Shown: positions 9,623-17,927 of the stretch, in pieces
How the letters are laid out: each line of letters opens with the position of its first letter
Position numbering within the stretch: position 1 is the first letter of the stretch
From: Kiritimatiellia bacterium
GTDB taxonomy: Bacteria; Verrucomicrobiota; Kiritimatiellia; WLWN01
Length of the DNA: 64,000 nucleotides
NCBI GenBank assembly: GCA_012103575.1
Contig: WLWN01000001.1
Location: 2,732,538 to 2,796,537, forward strand
Direction of reading: 5' to 3'
Translations under genes and position numbers: made by a program
The notes under the pieces: generated by a model
What the model saw: the letters and a program-made list of their open reading frames with translations, nothing else
Database searches by the model: none
Told to the model about the DNA's origin: nothing

Positions 9623-9727
9623 ATACACACCTGTTGGGATGGGGTTGTTTGTTTGAATACGGGTATGCTCCCCGCTTTAGCCCAACAGGTAATGAAAAAT
9701 CGTCAGATTTTATCTGACGGATTCAGG
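8353..9727 (-). mobile_element. IS1380-type element, copy A (internally deleted)
   Basis: It ends with CCTGAATCCGTC at the left and its complement at the right. It matches copy B (57096-58678) but is about 208 bp shorter: the transposase 3' end jumps from CCGCCACGCCG straight to the terminal repeat. The flanks, TATAG at the left and TTGTT at the right, do not match. The left flank is phoB and the right flank is an unrelated operon on the other strand, so this copy marks a rearrangement rather than a simple insertion. Confidence 0.88.
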
Positions 9728-10061
9728 TTGTTCTTTATCTTTCTTTTCTTTAGCTGTTTTTTCAGAAAATACTCCACCTACTATCCAAGACGAAGATCAA
9801 GGCCATCCTGAAAAGATCCCTGATCGTAAGGAATTGGATCACGCGATCTACCGTTCTGATAAAGGACGGGAAGCTCAAATGTATCATTTCGACAAATCGT
9901 CATTATGGGTTATGAACATGATTTCTACACAGGCTAAACCGATGTTTCTTTATCTCAATGGGGAACCGTCTGAGTTGAGGCCTGTTGCTATGGAAACAAC
10001 AGTCCGCCTCAATAATTCTACTATGAATATTTTTGCTGAGCAGGAACGTTTGTTTATATGA
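9728..10061 (+). pseudogene. Small exported protein, 5' end cut by IS1380
   Basis: Unrecognised. The open frame begins inside what looks like a signal peptide (FFSLAVFSEN) directly at the IS1380 border and continues TPPTIQDEDQGHPEKIPDRK ... MYHFDKSSLWVMNMISTQ ... NIFAEQERLFI to a stop at 10061. The visible part is about 105 residues. It heads a tight plus-strand run of three genes (next start 6 bp downstream). The start codon and promoter have been lost to the element. Confidence 0.5.
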
Positions 10062-10067
10062 GGGGAA

Positions 10068-10592
10068 ATGGAAGGAAAAAATGTTGAGATTCTTCAAGAT
10101 GCTCAAACGAAGGTCTACTCCCTAGATCCGTCAGTTAAACGCGGTTTTCTGCACGAACCATTTGGGCCGAAAGGAATTACAAAAAAGCCTCGACGCACCC
10201 AGCGGGTGCGCCTGCGTTTTTTTGTAACCTTTTGCCTCCAAAGCATTCGCACAGAAATCCCACGTTTAACTGACGGATCCAGGTACTCCTCTATAGATAG
10301 AGATTTTAGCAAATCACGAAAATCGACGTTGAACGAACAAAAAGCGCGGCGGATGATTTCAGAATTCTCGCGAGTTTGGAAAAGGGTCCAACAGACTCGC
10401 GTGAATATGGATCATCAAAGGCTTCGTATTTCCCACGTAGGAGGTACAGATTCGTCTGAAGCGTTCATGCGGTCCGATGTTCTTTCAGAGGATGAAGTTG
10501 AACGTTTAGAGGAAAAACTAGTGCAACGTTCAGAGAAAGTTAAAGATATGAATACATTTGTTAAACATGTGCGTGGAGGGATGGAACAGTGA
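10068..10592 (+). CDS. Unknown charged helical protein carrying an in-frame MITE
   Basis: Unrecognised. Without the insert it would be about 118 residues: MEGKNVEILQDAQTKVY, then SSIDRDFSKSRKSTLNEQ and a strongly charged, probably coiled-coil C-terminus (EDEVERLEEKLVQRSEKVKD). A 163-bp MITE plus its 5-bp duplication sits at 10121-10288. Together they are 168 bp (56 codons) with no stop, so the frame stays open through it. The 3' neighbour starts 2 bp after the stop. Whether the interrupted protein still works is unknown. Confidence 0.55.
   Translation: MEGKNVEILQDAQTKVYSLDPSVKRGFLHEPFGPKGITKKPRRTQRVRLRFFVTFCLQSIRTEIPRLTDGSRYSSIDRDFSKSRKSTLNEQKARRMISEFSRVWKRVQQTRVNMDHQRLRISHVGGTDSSEAFMRSDVLSEDEVERLEEKLVQRSEKVKDMNTFVKHVRGGMEQ
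10121..10283. mobile_element. 163-bp foldback MITE, copy a
   Basis: Terminal repeats CCTAGATCCGTCAGTTAAAC and GTTTAACTGACGGATCCAGG, with the target duplication TACTC at 10116-10120 and 10284-10288. The interior is one long imperfect palindrome centred on GCACCCAGCGGGTGCG, flanked by A and T runs. Confidence 0.92.
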
Positions 10593-10594
10593 CC

Positions 10595-11133
10595 ATGAAT
10601 TTTTTTAAAGCAACATATGATAAAAATGCGAGACGCTTGAAACCCTATTTCCGGTCACGGCAGAGCATGGCTCTTCATGAAAAAAAATTCGAAAGATCTA
10701 GGAAGTTAGAGGACTACGCTTTGTGCTGGCTATTTATGGCTGTACTATTGTTTCTTTTCGGGACGGTGATGTCCGTTAAAGGTGGATTGTTAGCGCTTAC
10801 TCAAGACGGGACCACCTTTGCGAATAAAGGATTAAGAATTGTTCTTATTAATGGTGTGCAGACCAGTTCGATTAATTTTGGAGCGGATGTTGGGGGAACG
10901 GTTCAACTTACCGCGGCACCGAATTCAGGTTCGTTCTTCTTTGAATGGGCCGGTGATCAAATCGATGCGAATAATCAGTTCAGTTCCACGATTGTGATCA
11001 CAATCGCCGCGAATGAAGACTTGAATATAACCTATCTGTTTAGTGGAGCGGCCAGCGCTCCAAATGCAGGGTTTGGAGACTTGGACGGTGATGATTTAGT
11101 GGATGTATGGGAACGCGTGTATAATTTAGATGC
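10595..11133 (+). pseudogene. Membrane protein with Ca-binding-type repeat, 3' end cut by IS630
   Basis: It starts at 10595 behind GGAGGG (MNFFKATYDKNARRLKPYFR). A basic cytoplasmic lead is followed by one transmembrane segment (ALCWLFMAVLLFLFGTVMSV), an extracytoplasmic beta-rich domain (GADVGGTVQLTAAPNSGSFF) and the beginning of a DLDGDDLVDVWERVYNLD repeat of the thrombospondin-3/EF-hand-like kind. IS630 copy 3 ends it at 11134. The same repeat type (LDPLNAEDAYADKDGDEFTN) ends the N-terminal half of the pilus-like gene at 42 kb. The operon may thus have belonged to the same envelope system; this is inference. Confidence 0.55.
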
Positions 11134-12129
11134 TAGAGCGCTTCACGATTGAGGTGTCGCGATGTAGCACGAAGAAAACCAGCCGATTACCTCGTCGGGA
11201 GAAACCTCTTCGAACGCTTGTGTGATCGCTTCAGATAGTTCCTGCTGACTGCGGGCTGCAAGGCTGCCCAACCGATTCTTTATCTTGCCCCACATTTTTT
11301 CAATGGGGTTGGAATCGGGGCTGTAGGGTGGAAGGAATCTTACATGGGCCCCACATGACTCAATGAGTTCAATGACCTTGGGATTGTGATGGACGTGAAG
11401 ATTGTCCATGATGACGATGTCTTCAGGTGAAAGAGTCGGGAGAAGAACCCGGCGAATATATTCTCCAAAAACAGCCGTCTCTGTCGCCCCCTCCCCCTCC
11501 ATGGCCGCTGTTGTTCCGTCCAGGCGGACCGAAGAAATCAAGGTGGTGGTACACCAATGTCCATGAGACGTTTTGGCAAAAAACCTGTTCCCGCCCAACG
11601 CCCGGCCCCGCAGACAAGTCATATTCGTTTTCGCCCCGGATTCATCAATAAAGACAAGGCGACTTGGATCAAGTTTGGCCACCTCTTGGATCCACTGCTT
11701 TCTCAAGAGATTTACATCCGCCCGGTCTTGCTCGCTGGCGTGAAGCGTTTCTTTTATACCGGGAAACCGATTCAACGCCCGCTGTACGGCCATGATCGAC
11801 CCCTTCACGCCGCTCATGTTCTTGAGTTCTTCAAGCGTTGCATCGGGATGTTTGCCCACCAGTTGAGCCAACGCCTTGAGCTGCTTTCCGCTGTAGAGGG
11901 CCTGGCGATGCCCACGCGGTCGGGGAGCGGTCTGTCCGGTTTCGTTGAAACGAGAGAGCCCACGCTGAAATGCTCTAAGATCTACACGATAAGAAGATGC
12001 GATATCGGCCTGGGAACCTTTGCCCATTTTGTAGGCATCTATCGCACGCCGCCGGATTTCTGCTGTTGCTATACTCATGTCATGGAGTATAGATCTTCTA
12101 AAGAGGCATTTCAATCGTTAAATGCTCTA
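11134..12129 (-). mobile_element. IS630-type element, copy 3 (996 bp, intact)
   Basis: It runs from TA to TA with both terminal repeats and contains an uninterrupted transposase, so it is a candidate active copy. Its right end abuts the terminal repeat of the IS66-type element (TAGTTGAATTC), meaning it inserted at, or recombined into, that border. Confidence 0.95.
11143..12078 (-). CDS. IS630 family transposase
   Basis: 311 residues from MSIATAEIRRRAIDAYKMGK. An N-terminal helix-turn-helix pair (QADIASSYRVDLRAFQRGLS, NMSGVKGSIMAVQRALNRFP) is followed by a DDE catalytic domain with FIDESGAKTNM, IVIMDNLHVHHNP and SNPIEKMWGKIKNRL, giving D, D and E. I start at 12078 rather than the upstream ATG, which lies in the terminal region. 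It catalyses cut-and-paste transposition into TA. The frame across NRFPGIKETLHASE is intact, unlike in the four frameshifted copies. It is a possible source of enzyme for those. Confidence 0.93.
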   Translation of the reverse strand: MSIATAEIRRRAIDAYKMGKGSQADIASSYRVDLRAFQRGLSRFNETGQTAPRPRGHRQALYSGKQLKALAQLVGKHPDATLEELKNMSGVKGSIMAVQRALNRFPGIKETLHASEQDRADVNLLRKQWIQEVAKLDPSRLVFIDESGAKTNMTCLRGRALGGNRFFAKTSHGHWCTTTLISSVRLDGTTAAMEGEGATETAVFGEYIRRVLLPTLSPEDIVIMDNLHVHHNPKVIELIESCGAHVRFLPPYSPDSNPIEKMWGKIKNRLGSLAARSQQELSEAITQAFEEVSPDEVIGWFSSCYIATPQS

Positions 12130-12141
12130 GTTGAATTCAGG

Positions 12142-13666
12142 CTAGGTTGAATTGTCAAAAATCACGCCGTGAGCCTGTTGGGGGGAGCTGGTAATCAGAG
12201 CGCTGAACAAGTCGAGAACCGATGAGTTTTGGAGCTTGGCGGTTTGAGTCAGACTGGAGAAAACGCTAATGTTCTCTGAGCCCTGATCGCTCCGGGTTCC
12301 CATACATACTTTTCTGAAAATCACCAGGAGGCGCAGGGCTCGTTCTGCATGATTATTCGTCGGCGGACCCTTAGATTCGATAAAGGTAAAAACTTCGGTG
12401 TACTCCCGGGCTCCCGGAATCAGACGCTTTCTGAGTGTTTCGGCTTTGGCAAAGGCCAACGATTTCTCACAGATCAAATCCAGCGCCCGGAGGAAATGAT
12501 TTTTTAGTTTCGTTTGGGCCTTTTTGCTCCAAGGAAGCTTTTTGGCGCAAGCCTGTTTGAACAAATCGATGAGCCTGTTGCAGAATCGGGTCGAGTCCAG
12601 GTCAGGTTTTTTCATCGTACCGAGCTCCTTTCTGAGTTCGTCGGCTTTTCGAAGCAGGTGGGCCAAACAACTTTGGCGACCTGAAACCTCTATGGCATTA
12701 TACGCTGCGTAGGCATCGGTCACCAGCAGCCCTTCAATCCGCTCCCCGAGTAGGACTTGGGCCGCCTCGGCGGATTGATGCGCATCCATATGAAAGACAG
12801 CCACATCCTCATTACCCGCATACCAGAGAAAATAATTTTCCCCATCCTGTCGCCAATGAGTTTCATCGGCATGGACAAGGTTGCAGTGGCGCATTTTTGA
12901 GACTAAATCTTCGTAGAGGGGGTCGGCGTTTTTGCGGGCTCGTTTTTCAAACCCCAGGGAACTGGCGGGAACGAAATCCAGCCCAAACAGGGTGCTCATA
13001 GCCTCCTGTATTTTCCGGTAGGGCAGTCTCAATTCATGACGCAGATACAAGGCTGCGGCCTTGGCGTTGGGGCCGATCGGGGCAAAGGGCAGCTGGTTTT
13101 GAGGTTTTCGGATCACCTGCCTACGGCACTTGGGGCACCAGGCGGTGCTGTGAATATAGTGGGTCACAACCGTTTGAGGCCTCAGGACAATATCCTCCTG
13201 GACAAAGGAAGTCGTATCGGTGTTGGATAAATCGGTTTGCTTCTGGCAATGAGGGCATGTGCAGGGGGCATCGATCTGGATGGTCTGATCCATACTTTCG
13301 GGTCCACGCCTGATGGCCCTTGGGGGCGCCCCGTTTTTTCTTTTTGGAAGGGTTTTTTTTCTGGCCGGTTTCCTTCGCGGTTGACCCGGTCGTCCCTCGG
13401 GGTTTTCGGGACTTGAACTTTTGTTGGTGAAGCCTCTTATTTTCAGCCCTGAGCTGATCGATCTGTATGGCTTGTTCATCGACGGTTTGTAGGAGTTGAT
13501 TGATTTCTTTGGCCATGTCATCACGGGTCCGCCAGTGTTCATTTTCGCGGGTCTGTAAACGTTGGTATTCGCTGAAGACCCAGTGGGTAGACAGCCCTTC
13601 CAGATAAGGACAGTGATGTTTATAGGGGCAGTCAAATCCCACAGGCGGCTCTTTAAATCGGGGCAT
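12142..13666 (-). pseudogene. IS66 TnpC-type transposase, frameshifted
   Basis: The N-terminal frame starts at 13666 (MPRFKEPPVGFDCPYKHHCP): a Cys/His-rich start, a coiled coil (TVDEQAIQIDQLRAENKRLH) and a basic linker KKKKRGAPKGHQAWTRK. Near 13290 the frame moves by one base and continues MDQTIQIDAPCTCPHCQKQT (zinc-finger part), then the IS66 catalytic domain (HADETHWRQDGENYFLWY, LLVTDAYAAYNAI, ESKGPPTNNHAERALRLLVI) to a stop at 12142. There is no slippery run at the shift, so I call it a lesion. Confidence 0.85.
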
Positions 13667-13947
13667 TAAGAGGAGCTCTCCATCTTGAGTAACTCCCAGT
13701 TTAGGGCCCCTAATTCTTTAAGGAGAGCTTTGAGTTTGCGATGGCGTAGAGTCATCGTTTGGACCTCTTGAAGTATCCCCACCCGAATATATCTGGATTT
13801 TGTTTTAGCGTTTTCTTTGGTGGTGAGGATGAACCCTCCGGTCGGTCCTTGAGTCGTAACCGATCCGACCAAGAAATCAAGGTTCTCACTGATCTCCCGC
13901 TTGAGTCGTTCCTTTTTTTGCTGTAGATGCCAGGGACTAGTTCCCAT
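13666..13947 (-). CDS. DUF6788-like IS-associated small protein
   Basis: About 93 residues from MGTSPWHLQQKKERLKREI behind GGAG. It is basic and helical, with a conserved-looking middle (GPTGGFILTTKENAKTKSRY). Its stop overlaps the transposase start (TAATG), so the two are translationally coupled. A related small gene (same size class; motif KKQGPYYVLQRYEGQKKCSQ) precedes the unrelated ISKra4-type transposase at 44.5 kb. The family assignment comes from memory of DUF6788 proteins next to transposases. A DNA-binding or regulatory role is inference. Confidence 0.6.
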   Translation of the reverse strand: MGTSPWHLQQKKERLKREISENLDFLVGSVTTQGPTGGFILTTKENAKTKSRYIRVGILQEVQTMTLRHRKLKALLKELGALNWELLKMESSS

Positions 13948-13960
13948 GTTGATTCTCCTT

Positions 13961-13988
13961 TTATTATGCATATTAATACGCATAATAA
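13961..13988. promoter_or_regulatory. 28-bp palindrome ahead of the IS66 small gene
   Basis: TTATTATGCATATT followed by AATACGCATAATAA, matching at 13 of 14 positions. It ends 13 bp upstream of the DUF6788-like start, in the leader or promoter region. It is a candidate operator for self-regulation of the element. Confidence 0.6.
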
Positions 13989-14075
13989 ACCAAAAAAGAA
14001 GTCCGCTGTCAAGGGGGGGAAGAAAAAATAATCAAAAAGAATGAAAAGAGGGCCCGAATTCAACTAAACTGTTAC

Positions 14076-14106
14076 TGGATTAGGGCCTGTGTGGATTAGG
14101 GCCTGG
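14076..14106. repeat. Two tandem 15-16-bp units between IS66 and IS30
   Basis: TGGATTAGGGCCTGTG is followed directly by TGGATTAGGGCCTGG. It lies in the 120-bp spacer between two insertion sequences, where no gene is visible. Confidence 0.7.
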
Positions 14107-14188
14107 TCTCCAATTTTCCAATTTTGATCTGAGAGAAGGATAAAAACATGTCCAAGCCATGTCCCATTTCAAGAGGGTAGAGTAACAA

Positions 14189-15210
14189 TACAAGTGCAAA
14201 GGTCCGCAGCATAGTTCATTCTTTGGGTATCTGACCCCCCCCAAAGGAGAACATAGAATGCCACGAACCTACGAACATTTAAACCGTTATGAACGAGAAG
14301 TGATAGCCCAGATGCTAAAAGAAAAATATAGCTTATCTCAAATTGGCCGTCACCTAGGCCGATCCCCCTCGACTATTTGGCGCAAATTTCGCCGTAATCG
14401 AGTCCGTGGCCGCTATTACCCAAGACCCGCAAATGGCCTGGCTCAAAGCCGATTACAGCTAGCTCGAAAGCCTCAAAAAGTGATGGGAGCTAGCAAAGAA
14501 CAAGTGGAGACTCTCCTGGCGAAGTATTGGTCTCCAGAACAGATTGAAGGTCGAAGAAAGCTAGAAGGTGACCCTCCCATCAGTCGAATGACGATCTACC
14601 GCTACTTGTACAGTCCAAGAGGGGCTGGCTACCGAAAATACCTGCGTGGCCCCGGAAAGAAAAAACGAGCGACTCGGAAAAGCCATTCACGTATACACAA
14701 CCAAACGATGATTGACCAACGCCCCGAAGAGGGTGAAAGTCGCAAGGTGGCAGGCCATTGGGAAGGTGACACTATTCAGGGCCAAACGAGAAAAGAGGCC
14801 TGTGTAGTCACTCTAGTAGATCGAGCGACTCAATATCTCATCGCCGATCTTTTACCTCGATGCAATGCCGAATCGGTCAACCGTTCCGTACCTCAGTTCG
14901 CTGATTCAGGGCTCCCCTGTAAAACGGTGACTGTAGATAATGGCATGGAGTTTGCCAGCCATGCTAAACTACAGAAAAAAATAGCAACCCCCATTTTCTT
15001 TGCTGAAGGGAGAAACCCTTGGCAAAGAGGGACCAACGAAAACACGAATGGTTTGCTTCGCCAGTTTTTCCCGAAGAAAACCGACTTTGCTGCCCACAGC
15101 TCCGCTCAGTTGAGATGGGCTGTAGAGTTACTGAATAATAGACCGAGAAAATGCTTAGAATATAGAACGCCCAAAGAAATGATGGACAGCTTCGGTTTTG
15201 CACTTGTAAG
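14189..15210 (+). mobile_element. IS30-type element A
   Basis: Terminal repeats TACAAGTGCAAA at the left and TTTGCACTTGTA at the right, with an intact IS30 transposase between them. The right end lies inside a ketosynthase pseudogene. The transposase stop codon falls just outside the right repeat. Confidence 0.8.
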
Positions 15211-15214
15211 TTGA
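14258..15214 (+). CDS. IS30 family transposase
   Basis: 318 residues, uninterrupted. An N-terminal helix-turn-helix typical of IS30 (LNRYEREVIAQMLKEKYSLS...IGRHLGRSPSTIWRKFRRN) leads to a DDE core with GHWEGDTIQG, VTVDNGMEFASH and ENTNGLLRQFFPKKTDF. A Shine-Dalgarno AAAGGAG precedes the ATG. The coding sequence runs through the right terminal repeat (FALVS) and ends at 15214, so the last residues depend on the integration site. Likely functional. Confidence 0.94.
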   Translation: MPRTYEHLNRYEREVIAQMLKEKYSLSQIGRHLGRSPSTIWRKFRRNRVRGRYYPRPANGLAQSRLQLARKPQKVMGASKEQVETLLAKYWSPEQIEGRRKLEGDPPISRMTIYRYLYSPRGAGYRKYLRGPGKKKRATRKSHSRIHNQTMIDQRPEEGESRKVAGHWEGDTIQGQTRKEACVVTLVDRATQYLIADLLPRCNAESVNRSVPQFADSGLPCKTVTVDNGMEFASHAKLQKKIATPIFFAEGRNPWQRGTNENTNGLLRQFFPKKTDFAAHSSAQLRWAVELLNNRPRKCLEYRTPKEMMDSFGFALVS

Positions 15215-17132
15215 GTCTGCACATACGCAATCCGTATTTCCTTGAATCCAGTATCGTTCTCTTGAAAACGGATAGGTCGGCAGGGAGTGACGCGTTGGTC
15301 TCGGACAAGAATAAAGTAACCTCCAATCTACGGTTAATCCTATGACCCACAATTGAGCCAGCTGCTCCCACTCATGATCTTCTAATATCGCTTTTACAAA
15401 TTCTTCCCAAACTCGTCCTCGAGCCATCAGATCCAATGTTTTATTATCCCTCTTTATATTCCCTCGATAGACAGACGGTATATTCTCTGTCCCGGCCTGA
15501 TACTGCATTAACTTATCGGTCAGTTCTTCTCGACTCTTTACCACCATAGCCAATCGTTCGCTCATGGCTTCCCGACCCACCTGGAGAGTGTAGGCCACGT
15601 CTTCAAGACGTGGCGTCAAAGGTCGAAGGTCCAACGTCGAAGGATCGACGTAATCCATAAGATTTTGGGCCATTGCTTTAAGCTGGTCTTCATTCTTCGC
15701 TGAGAGTACGATCAAGCAGGGTTTGTCGGACAGGTCCGACCGGTCAGACTTGTTGGGCACATCCAACCACTCCTCGATGACTACATGTGCATTGGCACCG
15801 CCAAAACCAAAAGAATTGACACCTGCACGGCGAGGTATTTCTAGTCCATGAGGATCTTTCAACCTTTCCCACGGTTTCGTTTTTGTCACGAGATAAAAGG
15901 GAGTATCCTCCAGCTTGATCTTAGGATTTAGGGTCTCAAAGTTTTGAAGCGGCGCTAATGTTTGCGCCCTCAAGGACAATATGACCTTAATAAGACCCGC
16001 TATTCCCGCAGCGCCTTCCAAGTGTCCAACGTTAGTTTTAATCGCGCTCACACCACAGAATGGCTCAGCACCCTTTTTAACATGTGGGCTGAAACATCGT
16101 TTCAGGCCAAGGATCTCCAAAGGATCGCCTATCGGAGTTCCGGTCCCATGCGCTTCAATAAAAGTAATCGTATTGGGCAACACACCCGCATCTTCATACG
16201 CTTTCTTTAACACTTGAGACTGAGAGAATGAGTTAGGAGAAGTCAATGTCCTTGCAGTCCCTCTATGATTGAAGGCGCTGCCTTTTCAAAACCGCGACGA
16301 TATTATCACCGTCTTCCAAGGCGGCCTTCAACTTCTTTATGAGTATAAGTCCCGCGCCCTCCCCTCTCACATACCCATCGGCTTCGGCATCAAATGTTTT
16401 ACATCGGCCTTTCGGTGATAACATACCTAAATGGCTCAAAGAAATATAGCGAGCACCACTACAGAGGATGCTGGCGCCCCCTGCCAAGGCAATATTACAT
16501 TCACCTTAGTCTAATGCTTTTCACCGCATTATGTACGGCGACTAATGAACTCGAACAGGCCGTATCAATAGAAACGCTGGGGCCATGTAAGTTATAATAG
16601 TACGAGACCCGATTCGGGATCATGGCATTTGCTGTTCCCGACAAAAAGTGTCTCGGAATATCTTCCCTATATTTATCCAGCAATTCCTTGTAATCATAAT
16701 TGCAGACACCGATGTAAAACCACGTGTCACTACCCGCGAACTGGCTAGGGGCATAACCTGCGTCCTCTATACATCCCCACGTCAACTCGAGCATGATCCG
16801 CTGCTGCGCGGATCCATGCTTTCTGCTTCGACACGAGAGATATTAAAGAAGGATGCATCAAACGTATCGATGCCTTCAACAAAACCACCCCACTTGCTAT
16901 TTGTTTTGTTTCTTTCTCTTTGAGGGTCGCCATAGTAGTTTCTCCAATCCCAACGATCTTCTGGAATTTCACAGATACTATTAACGCCTCCTCTTAAATT
17001 CTTCCAAAAGCTCTGATAATCATGGGCACCAGGAAATCGGCATGCCATCCCAATGATCGCAATATCTCTTTCATTATCCACGTCATAGGCTGCTTCAGAG
17101 ACTTCTTGCGAAGTATTTTCTTTCCTCCTCAT
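15211..17132 (-). pseudogene. Polyketide synthase ketosynthase, frameshifted and truncated
   Basis: A type I/trans-AT style ketosynthase, read from 17132 (MRRKENTSQEV). It shows IAIIGMACRFPGAHDYQSFW, the active cysteine in DTACSSSLVAVHNA, histidines in EAHGTGTPIGDPLEI and NVGHLEGAAGIAGL, then the post-KS linker ending YPFSRERYWI. At least three single-base shifts break it: about 16785, about 16508 and about 16285. IS30 element A removes everything downstream. No acyl carrier protein or other polyketide domain is visible nearby. The module is a relic. Confidence 0.9.
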
Positions 17133-17258
17133 TCCTTAATATAGAACCCTCCTGTAAAGTTTTTACGCTTTTCCGGTAGCCCCTACTGTCATAATCTCCT
17201 AATTTTTAAAAGTATGAATATCTTTTGAGAAACAGTCAACAAAAAGCTCATCATTTCC

Positions 17259-17286
17259 TTGACAAGAAATAATTCTAAGCTAAATT
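17259..17286 (+). promoter_or_regulatory. Sigma-70-like promoter for the Lys/Glu-rich gene
   Basis: TTGACA at 17259, a 16-bp spacer, then TAAATT. It is the best promoter-like match in the 230-bp gap between the ketosynthase relic and the 17362 gene. Confidence 0.45.
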
Positions 17287-17321
17287 CTTTTTTTTAAAAA
17301 AGCTCAGACAGAAATACTGTT

Positions 17322-17341
17322 CATTCCTTTATTAAGGAATG
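17322..17341. promoter_or_regulatory. 20-bp perfect palindrome in the leader
   Basis: CATTCCTT, TATT, AAGGAATG. It lies downstream of the promoter-like site and 10 bp ahead of the Shine-Dalgarno, so it could be an operator or a leader hairpin. The half site CATTCCTT recurs just upstream of the ketosynthase start (about 17131). Confidence 0.5.
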
Positions 17342-17361
17342 AGTTCAAACAAGGAGAAAGG

Positions 17362-17844
17362 GTGTCATTAATGCAAAGACGTAGTCAGGAAGAAATACAG
17401 GCTCAGATTAAAAAGTGGAATGACTCATATCCGATCGGAACCAAAGTCCTTTCGGATGTCTATCCAGAAAAAGAACATGAAACCAAAACTGAAGCCATGT
17501 TATTGTTTAACCAAAAAGCGGTTGTTTACTTGAAAGATTATAATGGATATTTTGATCTAGATGAGATCCATCCGGCAGAAAAGAAAACGTCATCAACCGC
17601 CTCGGAAGTCATAGAAGCGGAAACGATACTAGAGGAAGCTCCTCCTAAGCAAACAGAACAGAAAAAGGCCTCTACAAAGAAAAAGAAGCTCTCTAAACCC
17701 GAACAAACTGAGTCAAGTACAACCTCGGAAGTCACAGAAGAAACAGAAACAACTCAAGAGATTCCTGAGCCAGAACCTGAAAAGGTCTCTGCAGAGTCAA
17801 AAGATTCTTCTAAACCCAAAAAGACAAAGAAAAAAAGCACATAG
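17362..17844 (+). CDS. Small folded domain with Lys/Glu/Ser/Thr-rich tail, unknown
   Basis: 160 residues. Residues 4-72 look like a small globular domain (WNDSYPIGTKVLSDVYPEKE, MLLFNQKAVVYLKDYNGYFD). The rest is low-complexity and polyampholytic, with KKK clusters, TEETETTQEIPEPEPE and KPKKTKKKST. I choose GTG at 17362 because AAGGAG lies five bases upstream; ATG at 17371 would be too far away. The next gene, 83 bp downstream, is a tandem arginine methyltransferase. The tail has almost no arginine, so it is not an obvious substrate. I do not recognise the family. Confidence 0.72.
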   Translation: MSLMQRRSQEEIQAQIKKWNDSYPIGTKVLSDVYPEKEHETKTEAMLLFNQKAVVYLKDYNGYFDLDEIHPAEKKTSSTASEVIEAETILEEAPPKQTEQKKASTKKKKLSKPEQTESSTTSEVTEETETTQEIPEPEPEKVSAESKDSSKPKKTKKKST

Positions 17845-17927
17845 AGTCAAAGCATTGTGCATAGAGATCTTCTAGGAAACCGCCTTCAGCCAGGTAATGT
17901 ATATCTTATACTGAAAGCAAATACTTT

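Larger units (their letters stand above)
12128..14066 (-). mobile_element. IS66-type element
   Basis: Bounded by TAGTTGAATTCAGGC at the left and, on the other strand, TAGTTGAATTCGGGC at the right. It contains a DUF6788-like small gene and a TnpC-type transposase on the minus strand with overlapping stop and start (TAATG). A 28-bp palindrome lies ahead of the small gene. The TnpA and TnpB genes of classical IS66 are absent. Confidence 0.82.

Noticed and set aside
14067-14188. Continuation of the ketosynthase gene beyond IS30 element A
   Set aside because: All three minus-strand frames were read and none resembles polyketide synthase sequence, so the module does not resume there.
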